Source of the DNA: Methanosarcinales archaeon
Lineage (GTDB): Archaea; Halobacteriota; Methanosarcinia; Methanosarcinales; EX4572-44
Reading direction: 5' to 3'
Length of the DNA: 11,245 nt
Assembly (NCBI GenBank): GCA_004212095.1
Contig: RXIJ01000031.1
Location: 1-11,245, forward strand
The position numbers and the translations under genes were made by a program. The notes under the pieces are model-generated. The model saw only the letters and a list, made by a program, of their open reading frames with translations, was not told the DNA's origin and made no database searches. Numbering within the stretch: the first letter of the stretch is position 1; every line of letters begins with the position of its first letter. Of this stretch, positions 1 to 7,314 are shown one piece after another.

Positions 1-1121
1 GACTGTTTCTGCATCGTGTCCCTGCGCACAACCATGCATGAGTTTTTCTGCAAATCTTTTGGTCCAATCTCGATTCTTATTGGCACGCCTTTCAATTCCC
101 ACTTATAGTATTTGGCACCAGGCCGCTCATCGCTATTATCCAGCTTTACCCTTATCATTGAAGTTTTTAATTCTGTTTCAACTTCTTTGCATGCAGCAAG
201 AACCTCTTTTCCTTCTCCGAATATGATTGGAACAATTACTACCTGCACAGGCGCAACCTCTGGCGGCAGCACAAGACCATGATTATCGCCATGCAAACTT
301 ATAAGTGCTGCAATGCACCGCTCAGATATGCCGTAACAGGTTTGATTGGCGTACTGCTTGCTGCCATCCGCATCTTCATAAGTAATTTCAAAAGTTTTGG
401 CAAAGTTAGTACCGAGGTGGTGTGCAGTTCCTATCTGAAGGGTGCGTCCATCCGGCATCAGCGTATCAACAGCCATCGTATAATCAGCACCGGGAAACTT
501 GTCCCACTCGGGACGCTTTGATACAATGGTAGGAACAGCAAGTCTGTGATAGAATTGTTGATACAGTTTAGTGGCAGCTTCCACCTGAAGAGAAGCCTCG
601 TCCCAGCTCGCATGTACAGTATGAGCCTCTTTAAATGAAGTAATCTCTCGCAGGCGTATCAAAGGACGGGTGTGCTTTGTTTCGTATCGAAACGTGTTTA
701 CTATCTGGTATATCAACAAAGGCAAGTCTGTATGGCTTCTAACCCATAACTTATACATTGGGTATATGGCAGTTTCACTTGTTGGTCTCAGTGCAAGAGG
801 AACTTCCAGTGGTTCTGTTCCGCCGTGTGTTACCCAGTACACTTCATCTTCAAAACCTTTGATGTGTTCAGCTTCTTTCATAAACTCGGATTTTGGAATA
901 AGTAATGGAAAAAGAGCCTCGCTGTGATCCACATTTAGCAATTCTCGAAGGATGTTATATGCGTTGGATTTAAGACTAAATCCAAATGGATACCATGCAC
1001 ACAGTCCCTTTACAGGATAGCGTACGTCGATTACCTCTGCCATCCACAGAACCTCATTATACCACTTACTGAACTCTTCCTTTAACGGAAGTTTTGACTG
1101 GGGGTTGTTGTCGTCTCTCAC
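1..1121 (-). CDS. proS: Prolyl-tRNA synthetase, archaeal/eukaryotic type (C-terminus cut by window edge)
   Basis: This class II aminoacyl-tRNA synthetase charges tRNA-Pro with proline in the cytoplasm. The window holds the first 373 residues; archaeal-type ProS is usually about 480, so roughly 100 C-terminal residues lie beyond the left edge. Visible signatures are the LRPTSETAIY block (residues about 111-120), motif 2 FRYETKHTRPLIRLRE (about 144-159), GTAHHLGTNFAKTF (about 231-244) and motif 3 around CYGISERCIAAL (about 262-273). The anticodon-binding domain begins near residue 290 (APVQVVIVPIIFGEGKE). The start is GTG at 1121-1119, which overlaps the TGA stop of the SpoIIM-family gene (GTGA), so translation is probably coupled. 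It is the last visible gene of a three-gene minus-strand operon. Identity is very secure; the GTG start is well supported by the overlap and by the lack of coding sequence between the two genes. Confidence 0.96.
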   Translation of the reverse strand, partial: MRDDNNPQSKLPLKEEFSKWYNEVLWMAEVIDVRYPVKGLCAWYPFGFSLKSNAYNILRELLNVDHSEALFPLLIPKSEFMKEAEHIKGFEDEVYWVTHGGTEPLEVPLALRPTSETAIYPMYKLWVRSHTDLPLLIYQIVNTFRYETKHTRPLIRLREITSFKEAHTVHASWDEASLQVEAATKLYQQFYHRLAVPTIVSKRPEWDKFPGADYTMAVDTLMPDGRTLQIGTAHHLGTNFAKTFEITYEDADGSKQYANQTCYGISERCIAALISLHGDNHGLVLPPEVAPVQVVIVPIIFGEGKEVLAACKEVETELKTSMIRVKLDNSDERPGAKYYKWELKGVPIRIEIGPKDLQKNSCMVVRRDTMQKQ

Positions 1122-1726
1122 AACACCACCAGAATAGCCAAGGGAGTTATAAAACATTCTATTAGTGCGGAAAGGAAAAGGAGTGGCACAATCCAGTGCA
1201 GGTAAAATGTAACACTCTTTTTAACCTCGTATTTTATATCTATCGTCTTTCCTTTAATTACAGAAAACATAAGACAGCCCAGTCGCAGTCCAATGGCAGC
1301 GCTTAATAAAATCATAGGAATCTCAATAATGCCATGGGGCACAATAGCTGCTGCAGTAAATAATAAACCTTCAGTCTTGCTTGACAGGTTTACAACCAGA
1401 CCAACAATAAAGCCATTTGAAGCTACAAAAAGCACGGGAATGATGCCAAAGCCAAGACCAAACAAAAGTGCAGCAAAACTCTTTAGAGCATTGTTTGCAA
1501 AAATAGCAAGCATAAGTAACACAGGATTAAGGGAGGTTATCCATTCAAACATTCCACCAATGTCTCCAAAAGATGCTGTTGCCTCTTCCGGAAAGTATAA
1601 TGGATAACAATAGCCTGCTGCAAGGGAAATAATAAAAATAAAGGCAATAGCAAGAAAATAACTTCTAAGAGTTCTTACATATTGCATGTCGTTGTGGTAT
1701 CCTGTTTTCATTTTACCTTTCTGCAT
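1118..1726 (-). CDS. SpoIIM/DUF95-family integral membrane protein
   Basis: This 202-residue hydrophobic protein belongs to the stage II sporulation protein M (DUF95) family, which is widespread in archaea and whose role there is not established. About five membrane segments can be seen, near residues 22-44, 67-83, 86-112, 118-150 and 172-200. The family hallmark is the polar block inside the membrane region, VPHGIIEIPMILLSAAIGLRLG (about residues 129-150), preceded by the SNGFIVG segment. Three nearby Met codons (residues 1, 6 and 14) could start the protein. Residue 1 has an AGGA about 11 nt upstream and residue 6 has AAAGGT close by, so the exact start is uncertain. The gene lies 24 nt after the synthase gene and overlaps proS by 4 nt, which indicates co-transcription. 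No catalytic function should be assumed; an envelope or transport-related role is only a guess. Confidence 0.88.
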   Translation of the reverse strand: MQKGKMKTGYHNDMQYVRTLRSYFLAIAFIFIISLAAGYCYPLYFPEEATASFGDIGGMFEWITSLNPVLLMLAIFANNALKSFAALLFGLGFGIIPVLFVASNGFIVGLVVNLSSKTEGLLFTAAAIVPHGIIEIPMILLSAAIGLRLGCLMFSVIKGKTIDIKYEVKKSVTFYLHWIVPLLFLSALIECFITPLAILVVL

Positions 1727-1750
1727 TCTGTATAATTCCTAACACTCAAG

Positions 1751-2920
1751 TTATGCCTCTTTCACTTTTTTGACCAGCTCATCGACACGATTTGCAGTAA
1801 GCTCCTGTTTTCGTTCCCGGCACTCTTTTATTATGTCCACAAGTTCACAGAGCTGGTCATGTGTGAGATCGTGGTAGCCTCTGTGCCGCAGTATGCCAAA
1901 AAGCGCTTTTCTGCCGGTGTGCTTTCCAAGTATGAAGCATCGTTTTGCACCCACCAGTTCTGGCGGATAAGCTTCATAAGTGCGCGGGTCTTCAAGTATT
2001 GCAGCCACATGGATGCCTGATTCGTGTGCAAAGGCATTTTCCCCAACAATTGCCTTGTTTTTTGCCACTTTCACGCCTGAATATGCTTCAACGAGTTTGG
2101 AGAGATCACATAGTGGCGGTAGCCTGTACTTGTCGATGTTGTGTTCGATTCTGAGAGCAAGAAGCACTTCTTCAAGGCTTGCATTGCCACAGCGTTCTCC
2201 TATGCCGTTTACGGTGGTGTGAAGTTGTTTTGCTCCTGCTTCTGCTGCTGTGATAGTGTTTGCTGTTGCCATGCCGAGGTCGTCGTGGCAGTGGATGCAG
2301 AGATAACTTTTTTTGATTGTTTTTTTCATCTCAGTTACGAGATACTTTGTCGTGGCAGGTGTGAGAATACCTATCGTATCTGCGATACTTATGTAGTCCG
2401 CACCATACGATTCTGCTTCGAGGAAGATCTCTTTTAATCTTGTTACAGTGGTGCGAGTCGCGTCTTCTGCAGCAAATCTTACTATGAGGCCATGCGATTT
2501 TGCGTATTCGAGGGTTTCAAGCGCTGCTTGTTTCATTTCTTCATAGTTTGAGTGGTATTTGTATTTCAAGTGGATGTCTGACGTTGCGATAAAGATGCTT
2601 ACAACATCAACATCGCATTCGAGAGCTGCGTCCACATCTTCTTTTTTTGAGCGCGAAAGGCAGCAGATTTGAGCGTCAAGGTCAAGATCTACAATGGTCT
2701 TTATGCTTTCTTTTTCATTGTTGGATACAATGGGGAAGCCTGCTTCAATGGTTTCGACACCTATTTCATCAAGCTTCAGAGCAAGCTTTATTTTTTCATC
2801 AGTGGTAAAAGCAGTACCAGGTGTTTGTTCACCATCCCGCAGAGTAACGTCACAGATTTCTATGTCAAGAGGTTTATGCTCAATAAAATCATAGTATATG
2901 TTTTTTGAAATATAATTCAT
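1751..2920 (-). CDS. aksA: Homocitrate synthase-family enzyme (AksA/NifV/LeuA superfamily)
   Basis: This DRE-TIM metallolyase condenses acetyl-CoA with a 2-oxoacid. The 389 residues match the short AksA (homocitrate synthase for coenzyme B) or NifV type and lack the C-terminal LeuA allosteric domain. The TIM-barrel motifs are visible: DVTLRDGEQTPG (residues 24-35) with the metal/substrate Arg28-Asp29, EAGFP (59-63), HCHDDLGMATAN (200-211) with the two metal-binding His, NGIGERCGNA (228-237) and AHESGIHVAAIL (288-299). The frame is open up to a TTG at 2944, but ATG at 2920 is chosen because GGTG lies 7 nt before it. It heads an operon with the SpoIIM-family gene and proS. Family membership is secure. 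Substrate is not: AksA fits a methanogen-like archaeon, NifV would fit the nearby nifH, and isopropylmalate or citramalate synthase cannot be excluded. Confidence 0.9.
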   Translation of the reverse strand: MNYISKNIYYDFIEHKPLDIEICDVTLRDGEQTPGTAFTTDEKIKLALKLDEIGVETIEAGFPIVSNNEKESIKTIVDLDLDAQICCLSRSKKEDVDAALECDVDVVSIFIATSDIHLKYKYHSNYEEMKQAALETLEYAKSHGLIVRFAAEDATRTTVTRLKEIFLEAESYGADYISIADTIGILTPATTKYLVTEMKKTIKKSYLCIHCHDDLGMATANTITAAEAGAKQLHTTVNGIGERCGNASLEEVLLALRIEHNIDKYRLPPLCDLSKLVEAYSGVKVAKNKAIVGENAFAHESGIHVAAILEDPRTYEAYPPELVGAKRCFILGKHTGRKALFGILRHRGYHDLTHDQLCELVDIIKECRERKQELTANRVDELVKKVKEA

Positions 2921-2927
2921 TGTTGTG

Positions 2928-2931
2928 CACC
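2928..2931 (-). promoter_or_regulatory. Shine-Dalgarno GGTG that fixes the aksA-like start
   Basis: GGTG sits 7 nt before the ATG at 2920-2918 and matches the anti-Shine-Dalgarno end of archaeal 16S rRNA (GGAGGTGATC complement). It favours this ATG over the in-frame TTG at 2944, which has no ribosome binding site in front. Confidence 0.6.
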
Positions 2932-3042
2932 ATTTGATAGTCAATTAAATAATCAGTATTGATGTTAAGATTAATTATTCCATAAATAAGCTTTGTCTAT
3001 GGTAAGAAACTATTTGATAGATAAAAAAGATAGAACTTATAC
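2932..3042. promoter_or_regulatory. Divergent, AT-rich promoter region between the aksA-like and kinase-like genes
   Basis: These 111 bp separate two genes transcribed away from each other and must carry both promoters. AT-rich TATA-like candidates are ATAAATAA at about 2982-2989 for the plus strand and ATTTAATT/AATAATTAAT-type stretches for the minus strand, but no single box stands out. A 15-codon reading frame (2999-3046, plus) ends in a TGA that overlaps the kinase-like gene's ATG. Confidence 0.45.
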
Positions 3043-4155
3043 ATGAGTGAGAAAGTTTCAGCTCTATTTGTAACAGAAGTAGAAAAATATCTAAAAAGCG
3101 TATTTGGAAATATTAAACTTAAAAATATAAGTGAGCTTGGCACAGCTCCACCGGATGTGATGGAAGATGGTGTAAAAGGCTTCGGATATGGCAAACCATA
3201 TATGATCACCTTTGAGCGTGATGGAAAAGAAGAGTCTGCCGTACTTTCAAGCATGCGGGTACAGTCTGGTTTTGGACATGATCATTTTTCTGATCGTGCA
3301 CAGATCTTACTCTGGCAGTATGACACGTTTAACCGTATGCCTGGACACGTGGAATCTCTTGACGTTGGTTACTTTACAAAGGATGGCGGTTTGTGTTCTA
3401 CATGCGATGCAGAAGAGTTCTTTCTGTTGATGAGAACTGTTAACGGCAGAGAGTATGTTAACGACCTTGAAGAGATAAAAAAAAATAAGGGGGAGATAAG
3501 TGAACTTGATTTGAAGCGAACAACGGCACTTGCTGAATATCTTGCAAAAATCCACCAAAAGAGGCACACTGCTCCTGAATTGTATATACGTAAGATTCGT
3601 GATATAGTAGGTCACGGCGAATGCATAATGGGTCTGACAGATAGCTATCCGGACAGCCTTTCTTATATTACGCCAGAAGAGTTGTGTGCGATTGAGCAAA
3701 AGTGCGTTGAATGGCGCTGGAAGATTAAAACCTGTACAGACAGATTATGTATGACGCATGGCGATTTTCATCCATATAATATCATGTTCCAAAAGGGCAC
3801 TGATTTTACAGTACTTGATCGAAGTCGTGGTGAATGGGGCGAAGCAGCAGATGATGTATCGTCCCTTGCTATGAATTATATTTTCTACGCCCTGCAAACC
3901 AACGGTTCTTTTACTGGCGGCTTTAAACAATTGTTTGAGGCGTTTTTTGAGAGGTATCTTGAAATTACGGGGGATTATTTTTTGTTTAGGGTAATCCAGC
4001 CCTTTTTCGTGTTCCGCACTCTTGTCGTGGCAAGTCCTGTGTGGTACCCCAACCTATCTCTTGATCTTCGAGGGAAACTGTTTAATTTCCTTTATAATAT
4101 TTTAGAAGTTGAAGAATTCAATCCTTCAGAGGTTGATAAACTAATAGAGTCCTGA
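3043..4155 (+). CDS. APH-fold phosphotransferase (aminoglycoside phosphotransferase/choline kinase family)
   Basis: This 370-residue soluble protein carries the catalytic core of the APH/choline-kinase superfamily: MTHGDFHPYNIMF at residues 237-249, with catalytic Asp241 and Asn246, then VLDRSRGEWGEAADDVSSLA at 257-276, where Asp259 is the expected metal ligand. An N-lobe hinge-like stretch, FFLLMRTVNGREYVNDLEEI, lies at 126-145. The N-terminal nucleotide-binding part is poorly conserved to the eye. The ATG at 3043 is the first in this frame and no clear Shine-Dalgarno precedes it, so it may be translated from a short or leaderless transcript or coupled to the small upstream frame. It stands alone on the plus strand, divergent from the aksA-like operon. 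The substrate cannot be read from sequence; small-molecule, sugar or lipid-headgroup phosphorylation is as likely as anything, and drug resistance should not be assumed. Confidence 0.82.
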   Translation: MSEKVSALFVTEVEKYLKSVFGNIKLKNISELGTAPPDVMEDGVKGFGYGKPYMITFERDGKEESAVLSSMRVQSGFGHDHFSDRAQILLWQYDTFNRMPGHVESLDVGYFTKDGGLCSTCDAEEFFLLMRTVNGREYVNDLEEIKKNKGEISELDLKRTTALAEYLAKIHQKRHTAPELYIRKIRDIVGHGECIMGLTDSYPDSLSYITPEELCAIEQKCVEWRWKIKTCTDRLCMTHGDFHPYNIMFQKGTDFTVLDRSRGEWGEAADDVSSLAMNYIFYALQTNGSFTGGFKQLFEAFFERYLEITGDYFLFRVIQPFFVFRTLVVASPVWYPNLSLDLRGKLFNFLYNILEVEEFNPSEVDKLIES

Positions 4156-4558
4156 AATATCTGTATTTGAGCCTCTCTTGATCCTCCCAATACTTATACG
4201 AGGCTGTAAACTTACCCTGTGAATTTCGTGTTTATGATTTGATAGGTCTTTCACTATCTGTTGAGGTTTCTTTGGTTTTGTCATGGGAAACTGTGTTGCC
4301 TAAGGTGTTTGTATTGAAAAAAGAGGATTTTAGATATAGGTTTTATCCTGAGAACCTGTCCTGTCAAGAAGACATATAATTTTTATCTGGTTTTTATGGT
4401 TGTGTGGCCTGATTTAGTCGAAAAGTTGATTGCTGTAGCTATTGTTATGACAATTTAATTTTTAGACATTTTAACATAATGATTTACACAAATATTAAGC
4501 ATTTAAATTAACTGAACATCGAGTATATTTGTGTTTTTTGTTGCGATGTGTCTTGAAA

Positions 4559-4623
4559 AAAAACCACAGAAGACACGGAGGAACACGAGAGTTGAACGGT
4601 ATCTCTGCGATCTCTGTGGTTTA
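4559..4623. repeat. Imperfect palindromic intergenic element with CCACAGA/TCTGTGG arms
   Basis: The left arm (about 4559-4580, AAACCACAGAAGACACGGAG) and right arm (about 4603-4623, CTCTGCGATCTCTGTGGTTT) are inverted copies with a few mismatches, separated by about 22 nt. The fold would give a long imperfect hairpin. The sequence style (ACCACAGA, CACGGAG) resembles short palindromic intergenic repeats known from many environmental prokaryote genomes. It contains no gene. Whether it is a mobile miniature element, a terminator or both cannot be decided here. Confidence 0.6.
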
Positions 4624-4655
4624 CTACATTGGCTTTATTGGTTTAGGAAAATTGT

Positions 4656-4808
4656 CTAAAAATTAAGTTGCTGAGCACTGGAAGCTTCAAGCGGAGTTGA
4701 TTTCAGTTTAGCATCATTTGAATCGGCAAGTTTGATAGTCTTCTCACCAACCATCTCCACCATTTTACCATTATCCCAACTGATGATGTGAGGCGAGTCA
4801 CGAAATTT
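4656..4808 (-). pseudogene. Unidentified reading-frame remnant downstream of nifH
   Basis: A 50-codon minus-strand frame ends at TAG 4658-4656. It has a protein-like composition (for example SWDNGKMVEMVGEKTIKLAD) but a TAA stands directly upstream and no plausible start with a ribosome binding site is present. It may be the 3' tail of a lost gene. I do not recognise the family, and it could be a chance frame. Confidence 0.25.
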
Positions 4809-4975
4809 TTAGAGCAATATTCTGCTGAATACAATGTTCGTGTGGTGGAACTTATAAAGAGCTCGTGAAGTTATGGAGCCGTCGGTCGAATAACATTATC
4901 CCAAAGCCGTTTTATTGTTTGTGGAGTTTTTTCAGGCACATGCTATTCTGTCGCAGCTTTAAATGCCTGTATTAT

Positions 4976-5794
4976 CTATATGACTCCAAATTCAGTCATC
5001 ATGCTTTCAAGCTCATCCATCGTGATTGGCTCAGGAATCACGAACCGGTCGTTTTCAAGGATATTACTGGCAAGTTTGCGGTATTCTTCTGCCTGGTTGC
5101 AGGTCGGATCGTATTCGATTACAGTTTTCTTCCTGATCTCTGCCTGCTGGACAATATTGTCCCTTGGCACGAAGTGCACGAGCTTGCTTCCAATCCGTTC
5201 TGAGAATGCCCCCACCAGTGCCAGTTCATTTTCGACATTGCGGCTGTTGCAGACGATGCCTCCGAGTCTGATCTCTCCTTCCTCTGCGAACTTTACAATC
5301 CCCTTGCAGATGTTGTTTGCAGCATAGAGAGCCATCATTTCACCTGATGTCACGATGTAGATTTCTTTGGCATATCCCTCACGCATTGGCATAGCAAAAC
5401 CTCCACAGACCACGTCACCAAGAACGTCATAGAAGACAAAATCAAGGTCTTCGTCGTAAGCTCCCAGTGCCTCAAGAAGCTTTATCGCGGTGATTACACC
5501 TCTTCCTGCACATCCAACACCAGGTTCAGGCCCGCCTGCTTCGACACACCGTATTCCACCGAATCCGGTGTGCAGAATTTCCTCAAGTGTCACGTTCTCT
5601 GCCCCGACTTCTCGGAGGGTGTCAAGAACGGTTGGCTGCATCTTTCCACCCATCAGCATTCGTGTCGAGTCTGCTTTTGGGTCACATCCGATCTGCATGA
5701 TCTTGTTGCCCATGTCGGCAAGTGTTGCAGTCAGATTCTGGGTGGTTGTGGATTTTCCGATACCACCCTTTCCATACATTGCTATTTGTCTAAT
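4976..5794 (-). CDS. nifH: Nitrogenase iron protein family (NifH-like), apparent AUU start
   Basis: This homodimeric P-loop ATPase carries a [4Fe-4S] cluster at the dimer interface and donates electrons to a nitrogenase or nitrogenase-like partner. Counting from the ATT at 5794-5792 gives 272 residues, near the usual NifH length. P-loop GKGGIGKST is at 8-16, GCDPKADST at 36-44, cluster ligands are Cys95 (GVGCAGRG) and Cys130 (DVLGDVVCGG), and Arg98 matches the ADP-ribosylated Arg of bacterial NifH. The C-terminal IPEPITMDELE block is typical of NifH rather than the Cfb/Bch-type reductases. The first ATG (5779) would delete the first beta strand (RQIA) and lies 22 nt from the GGAGGT, whereas the ATT gives the canonical xRQIAxYGKGG start at 7 nt spacing. 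No nifI, nifD or nifK adjoins it, so the partner is unknown. Fold and cluster are certain; a role in N2 fixation is not. Confidence 0.9.
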   Translation of the reverse strand: MRQIAMYGKGGIGKSTTTQNLTATLADMGNKIMQIGCDPKADSTRMLMGGKMQPTVLDTLREVGAENVTLEEILHTGFGGIRCVEAGGPEPGVGCAGRGVITAIKLLEALGAYDEDLDFVFYDVLGDVVCGGFAMPMREGYAKEIYIVTSGEMMALYAANNICKGIVKFAEEGEIRLGGIVCNSRNVENELALVGAFSERIGSKLVHFVPRDNIVQQAEIRKKTVIEYDPTCNQAEEYRKLASNILENDRFVIPEPITMDELESMMTEFGVI

Positions 5795-5801
5795 TATATA
5801 T

Positions 5802-5807
5802 ACCTCC
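5802..5807 (-). promoter_or_regulatory. Shine-Dalgarno GGAGGT that points to an AUU start of nifH
   Basis: A perfect GGAGGT precedes the ATT at 5794 by 7 nt, the optimal distance. The next in-frame ATG is 22 nt away, which is too far. An in-frame TAA at 5812-5810 excludes an upstream start, and no GTG or TTG occurs between that stop and the ATG. Confidence 0.75.
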
Positions 5808-5877
5808 GGTTAATTCTTATGTTCTACTCATATCGCCTGCAGACGCTGATTGAACCAGCATACATCAGTATCTCCAA

Positions 5878-5885
5878 ATAATATA
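5878..5885 (-). promoter_or_regulatory. Candidate TATA box for nifH
   Basis: TATATTAT on the minus strand (GGGTATATTATTTGG context) lies about 85 nt before the nifH start. With an archaeal TATA-to-start distance of about 25 nt this would give a leader of about 60 nt. No clear NrpR-type operator (GGAA-N8-TTCC) was seen nearby. Confidence 0.35.
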
Positions 5886-6049
5886 CCCAGTTATCATAGT
5901 CTCAACTGAACCGTCCATTTAATTTTGCTATAAGATGTGGATATATTATCGATGACTCCCTGATGCTTTATCAACCTGCACCCCCATATTACTGTGTCGT
6001 AGAGGTGGCCACCTTATAATATACTCTTATATCATGCAATACACTCTTC

Positions 6050-6530
6050 TTACATATCTAACATGAACACTTTGAAACTTACCTCATTTTTGCACAACAC
6101 AACCTATAGCGATTGTAGCACTGGTTCATAAGCAAAATAAAAAAATCAGATACGACATCTTTTGATTTTGATACTTATATAAGCTTCATCCTGAACACGG
6201 AAACCTGTTTCAATTCTCCATCTCCTTTTATATGAAGCAATAATGTGATCCAGATCAATTGAAGATTGTTTTGTAGCGAATGCCCAGTCGTAGGATTTAT
6301 CACTTCTTTTGTCGAATATTTGTTTTAATAATGCAAGAGTGGTCTCTTCTCTCAGAATTGTTTTATTTATATTCAGTTTGAACTTATACTTAACAGTTTT
6401 CTTTTCTATTTCTTCTATTTGAGCAGGTTCTTTCCGAATTTTAGAAGTTTTTGGGACAAAAATGAGATATGGGTAAATGGTTTTAGAGAGCGTCAGCACA
6501 AATCCCTTGCCAAAACTCCGCTCATTTGGG
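6050..6530 (-). pseudogene. Transposase relic 3 (C-terminal half of a DDE transposase)
   Basis: The minus strand encodes the C-terminal half of an IS4-like DDE transposase. Readable pieces are SFGKGFVLTL near the start, then HIIASYKRRWRIETGFRVQDEA, which is the typical Y-x3-R-W-x-I-E block carrying the catalytic Glu, and FFYFAYEPVLQSL and CKNEVSFKVFM near the end. The frame is interrupted by TGA (6148-6146), TAG (6106-6104) and TAA (6052-6050) while remaining recognisable across all but the last. The N-terminal half, including the first catalytic Asp, is absent. Its left part begins exactly where relic 2 ends, so one element was probably cut by insertion or deletion next to the other. Non-functional. 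Confidence 0.8.
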
Positions 6531-7312
6531 AAATACATCGCACCCCAACTTCTCCTTGAGTTCAGCCACCTTCCTTGGAACTTCTGTTACTACATCCACC
6601 TCTCCATCCCCGACGATATAAACTTCCGAGAGTTCTTCCAGCAGATCCGTGGGCGAGATCCTACTGAGAAGACTCACGCTTTTAAGCATCGCCTCGATCC
6701 TGCAGTAGCCATAGAGCAACAAAAAGGTTGCAAATAAATTCCCAAAAACACCTTCATCATCCTACAAATACATTTTATCAGCATTCAGCACGTTCTTGTA
6801 GCTATCAAACAGATTATCCACGCCATCACGCTGTTTGTACATCAAGAACGCCCCTTTCTTATCAGTATCCAGATCAAATAGCATAAGAATTTTTCCTGCA
6901 TGTTTTAGACCTTTTTCGAGACTATCTCTCTCGATTTTCCCCCTCACCGAGCCTCTGATACCGCGTCCTTTCTTTTTCCATCTTTAAGACCAAATCCTCA
7001 AACAGGTAGAGAAAATAACCCTCTACTCGCCTCTTTCCGGATTTAATCAAACGTTTACAGTAAAAGAATTGTTTGGTGAGATTTACTTTGATATTATAAA
7101 GTTTACTGTTTCTTCTTGCAGGAAGAAAAAAAGACACTCATTTTTCGAGTAAAAACTCCAAAACATCCTCTGAAAAGAACCCTCTGTCGAGCATGAGTAT
7201 TTTGCCCTTGATTCCCATCTCTTTGATAGAGTTATACCTCAACTTTGGAAAATTGGAAACCAAAAAAAAAGCCGTAGCCATTCGACTACCCGCCAGATCC
7301 CAAAAAACCGAA
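6522..7312 (-). pseudogene. Transposase relic 2 (DDE transposase, frameshifted)
   Basis: A second, unrelated DDE transposase remains as one colinear stretch. It has MLDRGFFSEDVLEFLLEK (second catalytic Asp region), then FFLPARRNSKL, then AGKILMLFDLDTDK, YKQRDGVDNLFDSYKNVLNADKMYL (catalytic Glu region differs, D/N-rich), GNLFATFLLLYGYCRIEAMLK and a C-terminal EVPRKVAELKEKLGCDVFPK ending at TGA 6524-6522. It is disrupted by TGA at 7140-7138, a one-base insertion in a G run near 6947, and TAG at 6764-6762. The N-terminus is missing where it meets relic 1. It appears younger than its neighbours because only three lesions are needed to explain it. It is a decayed IS4/IS1634-like element; the exact family name is uncertain. 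Confidence 0.8.
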
Positions 7313-7314
7313 GA

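Larger units (their letters stand above)
4156..4975. other. 820-bp region without an intact gene
   Basis: AT-rich DNA downstream of both the plus-strand kinase-like gene and the minus-strand nifH. Every frame is broken by stops. It holds oligo-T stretches at about 4378-4398 that could end the kinase-like transcript, the palindromic element at 4559-4623, and a 50-residue remnant at 4656-4808. No nifI, nifD or nifK sequence, which normally follows nifH in archaea, could be recognised. Confidence 0.6.

Noticed and set aside
1293..1607. Plus-strand frame antisense to the SpoIIM-family gene
   Set aside because: Shadow frame; the minus-strand protein has clear family motifs and membrane segments.
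2921..2944. TTG at 2944 as start of the aksA-like gene
   Set aside because: No ribosome binding site precedes it and the eight extra residues do not look conserved; ATG at 2920 has GGTG at 7 nt.
4865..5203. Plus-strand reading frame antisense to nifH
   Set aside because: Its composition is a shadow of the nifH codons; no ribosome binding site or recognisable domain.
4976..5794. CfbC/BchL-type reductase instead of NifH
   Set aside because: The C-terminal IPEPITMDELE block and the FAMPMREGYAKEIYIV stretch read as NifH; not fully excluded without a tree.
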